The position numbers and the translations under genes were made by a program. DNA of 64,000 nt, taken from Pantoea rodasii (GTDB lineage Bacteria > Pseudomonadota > Gammaproteobacteria > Enterobacterales > Enterobacteriaceae). The notes under the pieces were generated by a model. That model saw nothing but the letters and a program-made list of their open reading frames with translations, was not told the DNA's origin and did not search any database. Of the stretch, positions 37,151 to 45,967 are shown one piece after another (within the stretch, counting starts at the first letter, position 1; each line of letters begins with the position of its first letter). The stretch lies in assembly GCF_002095465.1 (NCBI RefSeq), contig NZ_MLFP01000086.1, forward strand, positions 620,001 to 684,000. Reading direction: 5' to 3'.

Positions 37151-38539
37151 ATGTCTGGCGGATTAGTGACTGCAGCATATATTGTTGCCGCAATTCTGTT
37201 TATTTTCAGCCTTGGCGGCCTCTCTAAACATGAGACGTCCAAGCAGGGTAATATCTTTGGCATCAGCGGCATGGCGATTGCGCTGTTGGCGACAATCTTC
37301 GGCCCTAACAGCGGCAACGTTGCGTGGATCCTGCTGGCGATGGTCATCGGTGGTGCGATTGGCGTGCGTCTGGCGAAGAAAGTCGAAATGACCGAAATGC
37401 CGGAGCTGGTGGCGATTTTGCACAGCTTCGTGGGTTTGGCAGCGGTGCTGGTGGGCTTCAACAGCTACCTCGACCACGCGCCAGGCCTGCCGGCAGTGAT
37501 GGAAAATATCCATCTGACCGAAGTGTTCCTTGGCATCTTCATTGGTGCAGTGACCTTCACCGGATCTCTCGTGGCGTTTGGTAAACTGCGCGGTAAGATT
37601 TCTTCCAAAGCGCTGATGTTGCCGCATCGCCACAAAATGAATCTCGCTGCACTGGTGGTTTCCTTCCTGCTGATGCTGTGGTTTGTGCAGACGGATAGCA
37701 CCGCTTCACAAGTGGTGGCGCTGTTGCTGATGACGGCGATCGCATTGGTGTTCGGCTGGCATCTGGTGGCCTCGATTGGCGGTGCAGATATGCCAGTGGT
37801 GGTTTCCATGCTGAACTCCTACTCCGGTTGGGCGGCAGCGGCGGCGGGCTTTATGCTCAGCAATGACCTGCTAATTGTCACCGGTGCGCTGGTTGGTTCT
37901 TCAGGTGCGATTCTGTCCTACATTATGTGTAAGGCGATGAACCGCTCGTTCATCAGCGTTATCGCGGGTGGCTTTGGTACTGACGTCAGCGTCGGTGGCG
38001 AAAGTGAAGAAGAGGGTGAACATCGTGAGATCACCGCGGAAGATACGGCGGAGCTGCTGAAAGGGTCAACGTCAGTGATCATCACCCCAGGCTACGGCAT
38101 GGCGGTGGCGCAGGCGCAGTATCCGGTGGCGGAAATCACCGAGAAGCTTCGTGCACGTGGCATCAAAGTGCGCTTTGGCATCCATCCGGTGGCAGGGCGT
38201 CTGCCAGGACACATGAACGTACTCCTTGCGGAAGCGCGAGTGCCGTACGATGTGGTACTGGAGATGGACGAGATTAACGATGATTTCAGCGAGACGGATA
38301 CCGTATTGGTGATCGGTGCCAACGATACCGTTAACCCGGCGGCGCAAGAAGATCCACGTAGCCCTATTGCCGGTATGCCAGTGCTGGAAGTGTGGAAAGC
38401 GCAGAACGTGATCGTGTTCAAGCGTTCCATGAACACCGGTTACGCTGGCGTGCAGAATCCACTGTTCTTTAAGGACAACACGCAAATGTTGTTTGGTGAT
38501 GCTAAAGCGAGTGTAGAAGGTATCCTGCGCGCGTTGTAA
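37151..38539 (+). CDS. pntB: NAD(P) transhydrogenase subunit beta
   Basis: 462 residues as in E. coli. Eight or nine membrane helices form the proton path (AYIVAAILFIFSLGGLS; MLNSYSGWAAAAAGFML). The C-terminal cytoplasmic domain binds NADP(H): SVIITPGYGMAVAQAQ, GIHPVAGRLPGHMNVLLAEA, and VIGANDTVNPAA. Ends at a strong terminator shared with uspE. Confidence 0.97.
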   Translation: MSGGLVTAAYIVAAILFIFSLGGLSKHETSKQGNIFGISGMAIALLATIFGPNSGNVAWILLAMVIGGAIGVRLAKKVEMTEMPELVAILHSFVGLAAVLVGFNSYLDHAPGLPAVMENIHLTEVFLGIFIGAVTFTGSLVAFGKLRGKISSKALMLPHRHKMNLAALVVSFLLMLWFVQTDSTASQVVALLLMTAIALVFGWHLVASIGGADMPVVVSMLNSYSGWAAAAAGFMLSNDLLIVTGALVGSSGAILSYIMCKAMNRSFISVIAGGFGTDVSVGGESEEEGEHREITAEDTAELLKGSTSVIITPGYGMAVAQAQYPVAEITEKLRARGIKVRFGIHPVAGRLPGHMNVLLAEARVPYDVVLEMDEINDDFSETDTVLVIGANDTVNPAAQEDPRSPIAGMPVLEVWKAQNVIVFKRSMNTGYAGVQNPLFFKDNTQMLFGDAKASVEGILRAL

Positions 38540-38553
38540 TCGTCACTCGATTG

Positions 38554-38584
38554 AAAAAAAAGGCGACCATCTGGTCGCCTTTAT
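38554..38584. terminator. Bidirectional terminator between pntB and uspE
   Basis: AGGCGACCA (38561-38569) pairs with TGGTCGCCT (38572-38580), flanked by seven A on the left and T residues on the right. Confidence 0.88.
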
Positions 38585-38588
38585 TGTT

Positions 38589-39546
38589 TTAATCGTCGGC
38601 GTCTTCTTCGTCATCATAATCAATCGGCGATTTGAAATCGTCTGGTTTGATCGCCAGTAAATCGCAGCGTAAATGATCGATAACTTGTTCTGCGGTGTTG
38701 CCGAGGAAAGCCGCAGAGAGACCGGTACGGCCAATGGTGCCGAGCACCACAATCCCGGCTTCCAAATGCAAAGCGATATCCGGAATCACTTCCTCCGGCA
38801 AACCTTTCGCCACATGGGTAAATTCTTCGCCGATAGAGAATTTCTGCCGCAGTGCTTTCATCGCCACTAAATGCTGGCCACGAATGGCATCGTTGTAAAC
38901 GCTGGGATCAAAGTCGGGCAGTTCAATCGCGATATTGATGGGCGTAATCGGATAGGCACCCACCAGATGCACCTCAGTGTGATTCACCATGTCGGCCAGC
39001 AGCACCGTTTCACGAATCAACTTCTGATTTAACTCATCATGATGCGGTTCTTCACTGGCCAGATTGACCGCCACCACGGCTCGGCCACCTTCCGGCCAGG
39101 GCTGATCTTTCACCATCCACACCGGGCAAGGGCATTTACGCAGCAGATGCCAGTCGGTAGGCGTAAAAATCACAGCTTCCAGGCGATCGTGCTGATGGGC
39201 CATTTTCAGCACTAAGTCGTGCTGATGCGCCATCACTTCCTGAATAATCGCCTCGTAGGGACGGTTATGCCACACCACTTTAATATCAATTTCTACCCCG
39301 GCCTCAATATAGGCGTGGGCCTGCTGGCGGATCCACTCTGTGCGTTGGCTGATCACACCCTTGCGCATGTTGGAACGCTCATCAGGGGACAGCAGGGTAG
39401 TCATTTCGTAGGAGAAGTCGTAGATAGGCAGGAAAGCTTTGATTTTTTCCGCCGATACGTTGATTCAGATAAACCGCACGACGCAGCGCGGGCTGATCAT
39501 CCTGTTGGGCGTCAATCGCGACCAGAATATTTTGGTACCGGGACAT
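38589..39546 (-). CDS. uspE: Universal stress protein E (one apparent frameshift)
   Basis: Tandem universal stress protein (about 318 residues) linked in E. coli to DNA-damage resistance and motility/aggregation. Two Usp domains are seen: the first begins MSRYQNILVAIDAQQDDQPAL, the second has the nucleotide-binding-type end VVLGTIGRTGLSAAFLGNTAEQV. One extra T in a T6 run (39443-39448) breaks the frame after about 35 codons; removing it gives RIGGKIKAFLPIYDF, which fits the family. It lies upstream of the pntB terminator and downstream of fnr on the same strand. Confidence 0.93.
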
Positions 39547-39664
39547 AAGGCAATCTCCTCAAACCAAAGCAAGTTGGATTAAAGATAGCCTAAGTTTGCG
39601 CAGGGCAGAAGAGGAAAAGTTGTTGCCGGATCAATAAAATAACATTTATCAACCCGGCTTAACA

Positions 39665-40417
39665 TCATGCGGCTTGTTCAGTCTGACCCGCCAGTTCTGC
39701 CAGCAAAGCATGGTTTTCAATGGTGATATATTTGCCTTTTACCGCCAGCATGCCACTTTTCTGGAAGCGGCCCAGCAAACGACTAATGGTTTCTACGGTT
39801 AGTCCCAAATAGTTACCAATGTCGCCACGTGTCATGGTGAGACGGAATTCACGCTGTGAGAAACCACGTTGACCGAAGCGACGTGACAGATTCCAGACAA
39901 ACGCCGCCAGGCGCTCTTCGGCGTTCTTTTTAGACAACAGCAGAATCATGTCCTGATCGCCTTTGATCTCACCGCTCATTAAACGCATCATCTGCTGGCG
40001 CAGTGCGGGCATTTTACCGGAGAGATCGTCAAGGGTTTCAAACGGAATCTCACAAACCATGGCGGTTTCAAGTGCCTGAGCAAAACTAGGATGGTGCGCG
40101 CCAACAATGGCGTCAAAACCGACTAAATCACCCGCCAGATGGAAGCCGGTAATTTGTTCGTCACCCTGTTCAGTAATGGTGTAGCTTTTGATGGTGCCGG
40201 AGCGGATAGCATAAAGCGATTTCAATTCATCACCGGCTTTGAACAGCGTCTGGCCTTTTTGAATGGGCTTTTTGCGCTCAATAATATTATCCAGCTGATC
40301 CAGCTCGTGCTCGTTCAGCGTGAAGGGAATGCACAATTGGCTGATACTGCAATCCTGACAATGGATGGCACAACCGCCTGACTGAATACGTCGAATGCTG
40401 CGTTTTTCCGGGATCAT
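39665..40417 (-). CDS. fnr: Fumarate/nitrate reduction regulator FNR
   Basis: Global oxygen-sensing regulator of the CRP family, 250 residues. The [4Fe-4S] ligands are present: Cys20, Cys23 and Cys29 in HCQDCSISQLC, and the fourth in ETAMVCEIPFE (about residue 122). Then come the cyclic-nucleotide-like fold, the dimer helix and the DNA-recognition helix LGLTVETISRLLGRF, with the E-x-x-S-R pattern that reads TTGAT half-sites. An FNR box overlaps its promoter. Its target fnrS is in the same window. ogt, next to fnr in E. coli, is absent. Confidence 0.97.
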   Translation of the reverse strand: MIPEKRSIRRIQSGGCAIHCQDCSISQLCIPFTLNEHELDQLDNIIERKKPIQKGQTLFKAGDELKSLYAIRSGTIKSYTITEQGDEQITGFHLAGDLVGFDAIVGAHHPSFAQALETAMVCEIPFETLDDLSGKMPALRQQMMRLMSGEIKGDQDMILLLSKKNAEERLAAFVWNLSRRFGQRGFSQREFRLTMTRGDIGNYLGLTVETISRLLGRFQKSGMLAVKGKYITIENHALLAELAGQTEQAA

Positions 40418-40437
40418 ATAGTTACGCTCGATGATTA

Positions 40438-40451
40438 TTGACTGCGGTCAA
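40438..40451 (-). promoter_or_regulatory. FNR box in the fnr promoter
   Basis: TTGACTGCGGTCAA is a perfect inverted repeat that fits TTGAT-N4-ATCAA with a T to C change in each half. It lies about 20 bases upstream of the fnr start codon, as expected for negative autoregulation. The function is inferred. Confidence 0.75.
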
Positions 40452-40714
40452 TTTTAACATTTTTACGCGTTAAGGGAACTCATCCGAGCAGTATTAATCG
40501 TTAAAACCCCACTAACGTCAGGTATACCAGTGTCTGCGCAGGTTGGCCTTTACGCCGTTTCTTGATCTGGAACGTTTTCTTGCCACTGTTTACAATGGCT
40601 CGTAACCTGTTATGACGCAAAAAGTGACAGATGTGATGCCAAATATCCTTTGCTACTCTTTTGCTTTGGACAGAAATTTTGCGCTCAGCAAACCACCAGG
40701 CGTGAGAACAAACC

Positions 40715-41281
40715 ATGAACCTTGACGATGAAGACCTTTTCCGGGATGCCATGGGCGATGTAACGCCACTCAAAGATTGCGCCAACACCCAATGGCTACG
40801 TGCACCTTCCACCAAGGAACCCCGACCGCCACGAGCAGGTGATGAACAGGAAAACTTCCTGACGCGCGGCTTCCTCGATATCGTCCCGTTAACGACGCCA
40901 TTGGAATATACAACTGAAGGGATACAACAGGGCGTGCTGGATAAATTGCGTTTAGGCAAATATCCACCGGAGGCCAGCTTGAATCTGCTGCGGCAGCCTG
41001 TGGAAACCTGCCGCCAGGCGCTGTTCAGTTTTATGCTGCAGGCGCGAAAACAGGGATTACGCAATTTGTTAATCATTCATGGCAAAGGCCGTGATGATGA
41101 ATCTCATGCCAATATCGTGCGCAGCTATGTGGCGCGTTGGTTGCCGCAGTTCGATGAAGTTCAGAGCTTCTGCGTGGCGCAACCCCAACACGGCGGTGCC
41201 GGGGCTTTGTATGTCAGCTTAAGAAAAACCGATGAGGCGCGACAGGATAATCGCGAGCGTCACGCCAAACGCAGCCGTTAA
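40715..41281 (+). CDS. smrA: Smr-domain DNA endonuclease SmrA
   Basis: 188 residues (YdaL in E. coli). The C-terminal Smr domain is clear: LNLLRQPVETCRQALFSFML, LLIIHGKGRDDESHANIVRSYVARWL, HGGAGALYVSLRK, with the HGKG motif thought to be part of the nicking site. The N-terminus is MNLDDEDLFRDAMGDVTPLK. Divergent from fnr; its stop codon directly abuts the stop of the convergent LysR gene with no spacer. Confidence 0.94.
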   Translation: MNLDDEDLFRDAMGDVTPLKDCANTQWLRAPSTKEPRPPRAGDEQENFLTRGFLDIVPLTTPLEYTTEGIQQGVLDKLRLGKYPPEASLNLLRQPVETCRQALFSFMLQARKQGLRNLLIIHGKGRDDESHANIVRSYVARWLPQFDEVQSFCVAQPQHGGAGALYVSLRKTDEARQDNRERHAKRSR

Positions 41282-42202
41282 TCAGGTATGGAATTTACGA
41301 ATGGTCGCCATTAAGACTTCAGCGCTCAGGCTGAGCGGGGTGCCGCTACGGGTAATGATGCCCACAGGTTCACCCGGCCCTGGCGAGTTGATTGGCAGGG
41401 CGGCAACAGCGTGATGACTAAGATCTTCTTTAATGGCACCTGACGGCACAAACCACACGTAGTCATAACGCAACGCCAACTGACGTGCGAGTGAAGTGGA
41501 AGAGGTTTCCACGCAGTTAGCGGGCAGTGAACAGCCTTGTTCATCCAGCATATGTTGTGCAATACGACGCGGTGCAGTGCCTTCCGGCGATATCACCACC
41601 GGCCACTGCATGGCGCGGGATAACGTGACATTGTCACTAAGTAGTGGATGTTCCGGTCGAACCACCAGTTTCAGTGATTCCACGAATAACAGCTCATAGG
41701 TCAGGCCAGCCATCATCTCACTGTTTGCCATGCGTCCAATACCGATATCAAACTCACCGGCGCGCAGCCCGGCCAGCAGGACATTATTGTGCAACGTGGC
41801 GACCTGAACGGTAGTGTTCGGTTGTTGCTCATGAAAACGGTCGAGAATCTGTGGCAGCATGCCCATCGCAGCGGTGGTCAGCGCGCCCAGCCGAATCACG
41901 ACCGGACGGCCCGGTTGCGGGGCGTTAAAGCTCTGACCCGCGTGATTTAGCGCATCCAGCACTTTCACTGCATGAATCAGAAATTGTTCACCAAGGGTGG
42001 TCAGCTGTGCACCGAGGCGCCCACGTTCGAACAGACGTGCACCGGCCAGTTCTTCAAGCTCATTAAGGGTTTTAGAGAGTGCGGGTTGGCTGAGATTCAG
42101 CGTTTCTGCCGCGCGCCCCAAAGTCCCTTGCTGCGCGACCGCAACAAAGGTGTGCAAATGGCGCAAGCGAATGCGCTGATTGAAAAGGATATTTTTGTCC
42201 AT
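41282..42202 (-). CDS. LysR-type regulator, PcaQ/CbbR-like
   Basis: About 306 residues. The N-terminal helix-turn-helix is typical (LRHLHTFVAVAQQGTLGRAAETLNLSQPALSKTLNELE), followed by a periplasmic-binding-protein-like effector domain. The start at 42202 suits the family; an ATG at 42214 is possible, and neither has an ideal ribosome site. The sequence leans toward PcaQ-like regulators of aromatic-acid catabolism. It is divergent from the AAHS transporter gene, its likely target. The effector cannot be named from sequence. Confidence 0.88.
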   Translation of the reverse strand: MDKNILFNQRIRLRHLHTFVAVAQQGTLGRAAETLNLSQPALSKTLNELEELAGARLFERGRLGAQLTTLGEQFLIHAVKVLDALNHAGQSFNAPQPGRPVVIRLGALTTAAMGMLPQILDRFHEQQPNTTVQVATLHNNVLLAGLRAGEFDIGIGRMANSEMMAGLTYELLFVESLKLVVRPEHPLLSDNVTLSRAMQWPVVISPEGTAPRRIAQHMLDEQGCSLPANCVETSSTSLARQLALRYDYVWFVPSGAIKEDLSHHAVAALPINSPGPGEPVGIITRSGTPLSLSAEVLMATIRKFHT

Positions 42203-42511
42203 AACCTTCAACATAATGACTTTTACTGCTCGGCGGCAACCGGCAAACTGGAATTATGTTAACTTCACTGCAAAATTATATTAACAAAAACACCCAAAAG
42301 CCTAACTCTCTGTAGTTAAACGAATATTGATAAATGTGCTCCCTCCGTAAATTATCACCTGTTGTAATATCAAATGCTTAATCTCGCAAAATTTGAATAA
42401 TTCTCAGTTACATTCAAAAATCCTGCCCGTTATTGTTAACGATGAGCTATCATTAGCGCCGTTTTTTTACCAAAACTGATGATTACACGATGAACATGCA
42501 GGAGTTGATCC

Positions 42512-43845
42512 GTGACCACCGTTGAAGCCGTAGATGTCCGCCAGCTGATCAATCAGAGTGCGCTTAGCCGTTGGCAAAAACGCCTGATTGCCCTGTGCTT
42601 CATCGTGGTGGCGCTGGACGGTATGGACATTGCGCTGATGGGCTTTATCGCGCCGACGCTTAAAGCCAGCTGGGGAGTCACTAACCATCAGCTGGGCATG
42701 GTCATCAGCGCCGCACTGATTGGTCTGGCACTGGGCGCAATGGTGGCCGGACCGCTGGCCGACCGCTATGGGCGACGGGTCATGATCCTGCTTAGCGTTG
42801 GATTTTTGGTCTGTGGACGCTGGCCACCGCCATGGCGCAAAACATCGATCAGATGATGTTGTTCCGCTTTCTCACCGGCCTCGGTCTGGGTGCCGCGATG
42901 CCCAACGTGGGAACGCTGGTGGCTGAATATGCGCCAGAGCGTCGTCGCTCCTTTATTATCACCGTGGTGTTCTGTGGCTTTACCTTTGGTGCCGCGTCGG
43001 GTGGTTTTGCGGCCTCCTGGCTGCTGCCTCGATATGACTGGCATTCGGTGATGTTAATGGGTGGTGTGTTGCCGCTGATTGTTTTGCCCTTTCTGCTGCG
43101 CGGTTTACCTGAATCGGTACGTTTTCTCATTAGTCGCCGTGCACCTGCGGCGCGAATCCATGCGATTCTGGATCGCATGTTGCCCGGTGTGGTTGAGCCT
43201 GACAGCCACTATCAAACGGTGGAACCGGTGGCCGTCAGACGAGGTGCGGTGGCGACCGTGGTGTCCCGGCGCTATTTGTTTGGCAGCCTGATGCTGTGGG
43301 GCGGCTACTTTATGGGGCTGTTCCTCGTCTACCTGATCGGCAGCTGGATGCCATCGCTGATTAACACCCTCGGCATGTCGGTGACGGAAGCGGCGATTGT
43401 CACCGCCATGTATCAGGCGGGCGGTACCGTGGGTTCCCTGTTTGCCGGATGGCTAATGGATCGCATCAACGCCAATATTGCCCTGGCGGTGATCTACTTC
43501 TGCGGCGGTATTGCCATCGTCGCTTTGGGGTTTTCGCCGGCAGAAGTCGGAATAATGAGTGCCATCGCCTTCTTCAGCGGCTTCTGCTTCAATGGTGCCA
43601 ACACCGGTATGAATGCGCTCTCGGCCAGCTATTACCCTACGCATGCGCGCGCGACGGGCTCCAGCTGGATGCACGGTGTCGGACGCGTCGGGGCAATCAT
43701 GAGTGCTTTTGTCGGTGCAGAGCTTTTGTCACTTGGCTGGTCGTTCAGCCAGATCTTCCTGCTTTTAGCCATACCGGCGGTGTTGACCACCATTATGCTG
43801 GCTCTGAAATGTCGTTTTGGTGACGCGTCGCAGCGCATTGAGTGA
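42512..43845 (+). CDS. MFS transporter, aromatic acid:H+ symporter (AAHS) family (one apparent frameshift)
   Basis: About 444 residues and 12 predicted membrane helices. AAHS signatures are visible: ALDGMDIALMGFIAPTLKASWG in helix 1 and GPLADRYGRRVMIL after helix 2. Relatives (PcaK, BenK) import benzoate-type acids. The start is GTG at 42512 with GGAG 7 bases upstream. One T is missing from a T5 run (42803-42807); adding it gives LLSVGFFGLWTLATAMAQ, the expected family sequence. It is followed after 88 bases by the HglS/YdcJ gene and divergent from a LysR gene, suggesting one functional unit. Confidence 0.87.
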
Positions 43846-43933
43846 AAGGGCGATCACAGTTCCACGAAATTCCTCCACGGCGATAAAGGGTTGATCTACA
43901 TTAGCAACAACCCTTAACGCCGAGGTGATGACC

Positions 43934-45271
43934 ATGGAAAACTTTCTCACCAGCGATGCCATCCGCACGCTGTTCTCTCAAGCCATGTCCAATATGTATC
44001 AGCAGGAAGTGCCGCAATATGGCACCCTGACGCAACTGGTCACCGCCGTGAATGAACGCACGCTGGAAGCGCATCCCGCGCTGAAAAACCGCCTGGCGGC
44101 TGCCGATGAACTGAGTCGTTTGAGCGTAGAACGTCACGGTGCCATTCGCGTCGGAACCGCCGAAGAACTCAGCACGCTGCGTCAAATGTTTGCGGTGATG
44201 GGGATGGAACCGGTGGGATATTATGATCTGTCGCAGGCGGGCGTCCCCGTGCACTCCACCGCTTTTCGTCCGGTAACCGACAGTGCCTTGCGCCGCAATC
44301 CTTTCCGCGTTTTTACCTCACTGTTGCGTCTGGAACTGATTGACGACGATGACCTGCGCGCACGCGCCGCCGCAATTTTAGCCGCGCGCGATATCTTCAC
44401 GCCTGGCTGCCGCGCCTTGATCACACAGCATCAGCAGCAGGGAGGGTTAACGGCCGCCGATGCCGCGATTTTTGTTAAAGAGGCGCTGGAAACCTTCCGC
44501 TGGCATGCGCAGACCACGGTGGATAGCGTGACCTATCGCGCTCTGAGTCAGCAGCATCGTTTGATTGCCGATGTGGTGTGCTTCCGCGGCTGCCACATTA
44601 ACCATCTGACGCCTCGCACGTTGGATATCGATCGCGTGCAGACGCTAATGCCGACGCGTGGTATCGAACCCAAAACCTTGATTGAAGGGCCGCCGCGGCG
44701 CGAGGTGCCGATCCTGTTGCGCCAAACCAGTTTTAAAGCGCTGGAAGAGGCGGTGCATTTTAATGACGGTACGCCGGGTACTCACACGGCGCGCTTTGGC
44801 GAGATTGAGCAGCGTGGCGCAGCACTGACGCCAAAAGGACGCATGCTTTACGACCGTTTGTTAGCGGAAGCGGGCACCGGCAGCGATAATCAGCATCACC
44901 AGCAACATCTCAGTGCGGTGTTTAGGGATTTCCCTGATGATGAAGAAACGCTTCGCAACCAGGCGCTGGCGTGGTTCCGCTACCGGTTGACAGAGCAAGG
45001 CATTCAGCATCCCCCACAAGCGGGTGAAACGCTAAAGCAACTGCTTGCCGCAGGGCGCGTGCAGGCAGAGCCGATGGTGTATGAAGATTTCCTGCCGGTC
45101 AGTGCAGCGGGCATATTTCAGTCGAACCTCGGTGATGTCGCGCAAGCGCGCAGCGCAGGCAATGCCAGTCGGGCAGATTTTGAGACGGCATTAGGCACAG
45201 CAGTGCTGGATGAAATGGCGCTGTATCAGCAGATGCAGCAGCGCAGTCTGGAACGGTGCGGTATCCGATAA
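43934..45271 (+). CDS. ydcJ: 2-oxoadipate dioxygenase/decarboxylase, HglS/YdcJ family
   Basis: 445 residues, formerly DUF1338. Well-studied members (Pseudomonas HglS) use Fe(II) and O2 to turn 2-oxoadipate into D-2-hydroxyglutarate in lysine catabolism. Metal-site histidines are expected in ERHGAIRV, CFRGCHINHLTPRTLDID and the glutamate in YEDFLPVSAAGIF; RFGEIEQRGAALTPKGR is also conserved. Start: ATG at 43934 has GAGG 8 bases upstream; ATG at 43928 is too close to that site. It is probably co-expressed with the AAHS transporter. Physiological substrate in enterobacteria is unproven. Confidence 0.9.
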   Translation: MENFLTSDAIRTLFSQAMSNMYQQEVPQYGTLTQLVTAVNERTLEAHPALKNRLAAADELSRLSVERHGAIRVGTAEELSTLRQMFAVMGMEPVGYYDLSQAGVPVHSTAFRPVTDSALRRNPFRVFTSLLRLELIDDDDLRARAAAILAARDIFTPGCRALITQHQQQGGLTAADAAIFVKEALETFRWHAQTTVDSVTYRALSQQHRLIADVVCFRGCHINHLTPRTLDIDRVQTLMPTRGIEPKTLIEGPPRREVPILLRQTSFKALEEAVHFNDGTPGTHTARFGEIEQRGAALTPKGRMLYDRLLAEAGTGSDNQHHQQHLSAVFRDFPDDEETLRNQALAWFRYRLTEQGIQHPPQAGETLKQLLAAGRVQAEPMVYEDFLPVSAAGIFQSNLGDVAQARSAGNASRADFETALGTAVLDEMALYQQMQQRSLERCGIR

Positions 45272-45280
45272 CGTAAAAGA

Positions 45281-45330
45281 AAGCCGGTCTGTGAAGTGGC
45301 ATAACCACTTCAGCAGACCGGCTTATTTTC
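45281..45330. terminator. Long hairpin terminator between ydcJ and the DoxX gene
   Basis: A stem of 11 bp (45281-45291 with 45314-45324), a single-base bulge, then 8 bp (45292-45299 with 45305-45312) around the loop CATAA, followed by TATTTTC. It serves two converging genes. Confidence 0.9.
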
Positions 45331-45339
45331 TTCTATTTA

Positions 45340-45774
45340 TTATTGCAGGCGCGAATCACGCACCAGCGTGTACTTCCCGGCACCCAAAAACATGATGGCG
45401 AGTGCGCCAAGCAGATAAAGCGCCTCTGTTTCCAGAGACCAGGCGCCAACATCAGTGCGATGCCAAACCGCGCCCATTTTTACCAGCAGTGTCGCAACAA
45501 TCATGTTCACCGCAATAATGAAGGCCGCAGGGCGCGTCATTAAACCGATGATCACCATCACAGGTGCCACTATTTCCCCGATGTAAGCACCGTAAGCGAT
45601 GAAACCTGGCATCCCTTTAACGGCCAGCATGTGAGCGATCCAGTCGACGCCATGCATCACTTTAAATTCGCCATGAAACAACAGCAGGCCGCCAAATGTC
45701 AGACGCAACAGCAGTTTACCGAAGTCCGGGTGATCGCTCATCCGATTAAACATCTGGTTGATTCCACCAAACAT
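45340..45774 (-). CDS. DoxX family membrane protein
   Basis: 144 residues with four predicted helices; DoxX-type sequence LLLRLTFGGLLLFHGEFKVMHG, YIGEIVAPVMVIIGLMTRPAAFIIAVNMIVA and LLGALAIMFLGAGKYTL. Similar to the E. coli YphA/YqjF group; molecular role unknown, some DoxX proteins are linked to redox stress. ATG at 45774 is chosen because GGAG lies 7 bases upstream and it gives the normal family start; a longer frame extends to 45864. Divergent from the carboxylesterase gene. Confidence 0.88.
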   Translation of the reverse strand: MFGGINQMFNRMSDHPDFGKLLLRLTFGGLLLFHGEFKVMHGVDWIAHMLAVKGMPGFIAYGAYIGEIVAPVMVIIGLMTRPAAFIIAVNMIVATLLVKMGAVWHRTDVGAWSLETEALYLLGALAIMFLGAGKYTLVRDSRLQ

Positions 45775-45967
45775 CGCACTTCTCCGTCTCGCCAGGTTAA
45801 CTTGCAACCTTAAAACAATTTGCCATGCCAGGGTTAGCCAAAAAAATTTGATGGTGTTGTTCAATGGATCGAAGGCATATTCGGCTTAATCTGCAAATGC
45901 TTTCGGAACATGGACATTCGCTCAAGGCCTGCAAATAATGGAACCATGCTTGATCTGGGAACCCGAG

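Noticed and set aside
43886..43915. Hairpin AAGGGTTG/CAACCCTT between the AAHS transporter and ydcJ
   Set aside because: Long 14-base loop and no T tract; it sits just before the ydcJ ribosome site and would more likely be chance or a weak leader structure.
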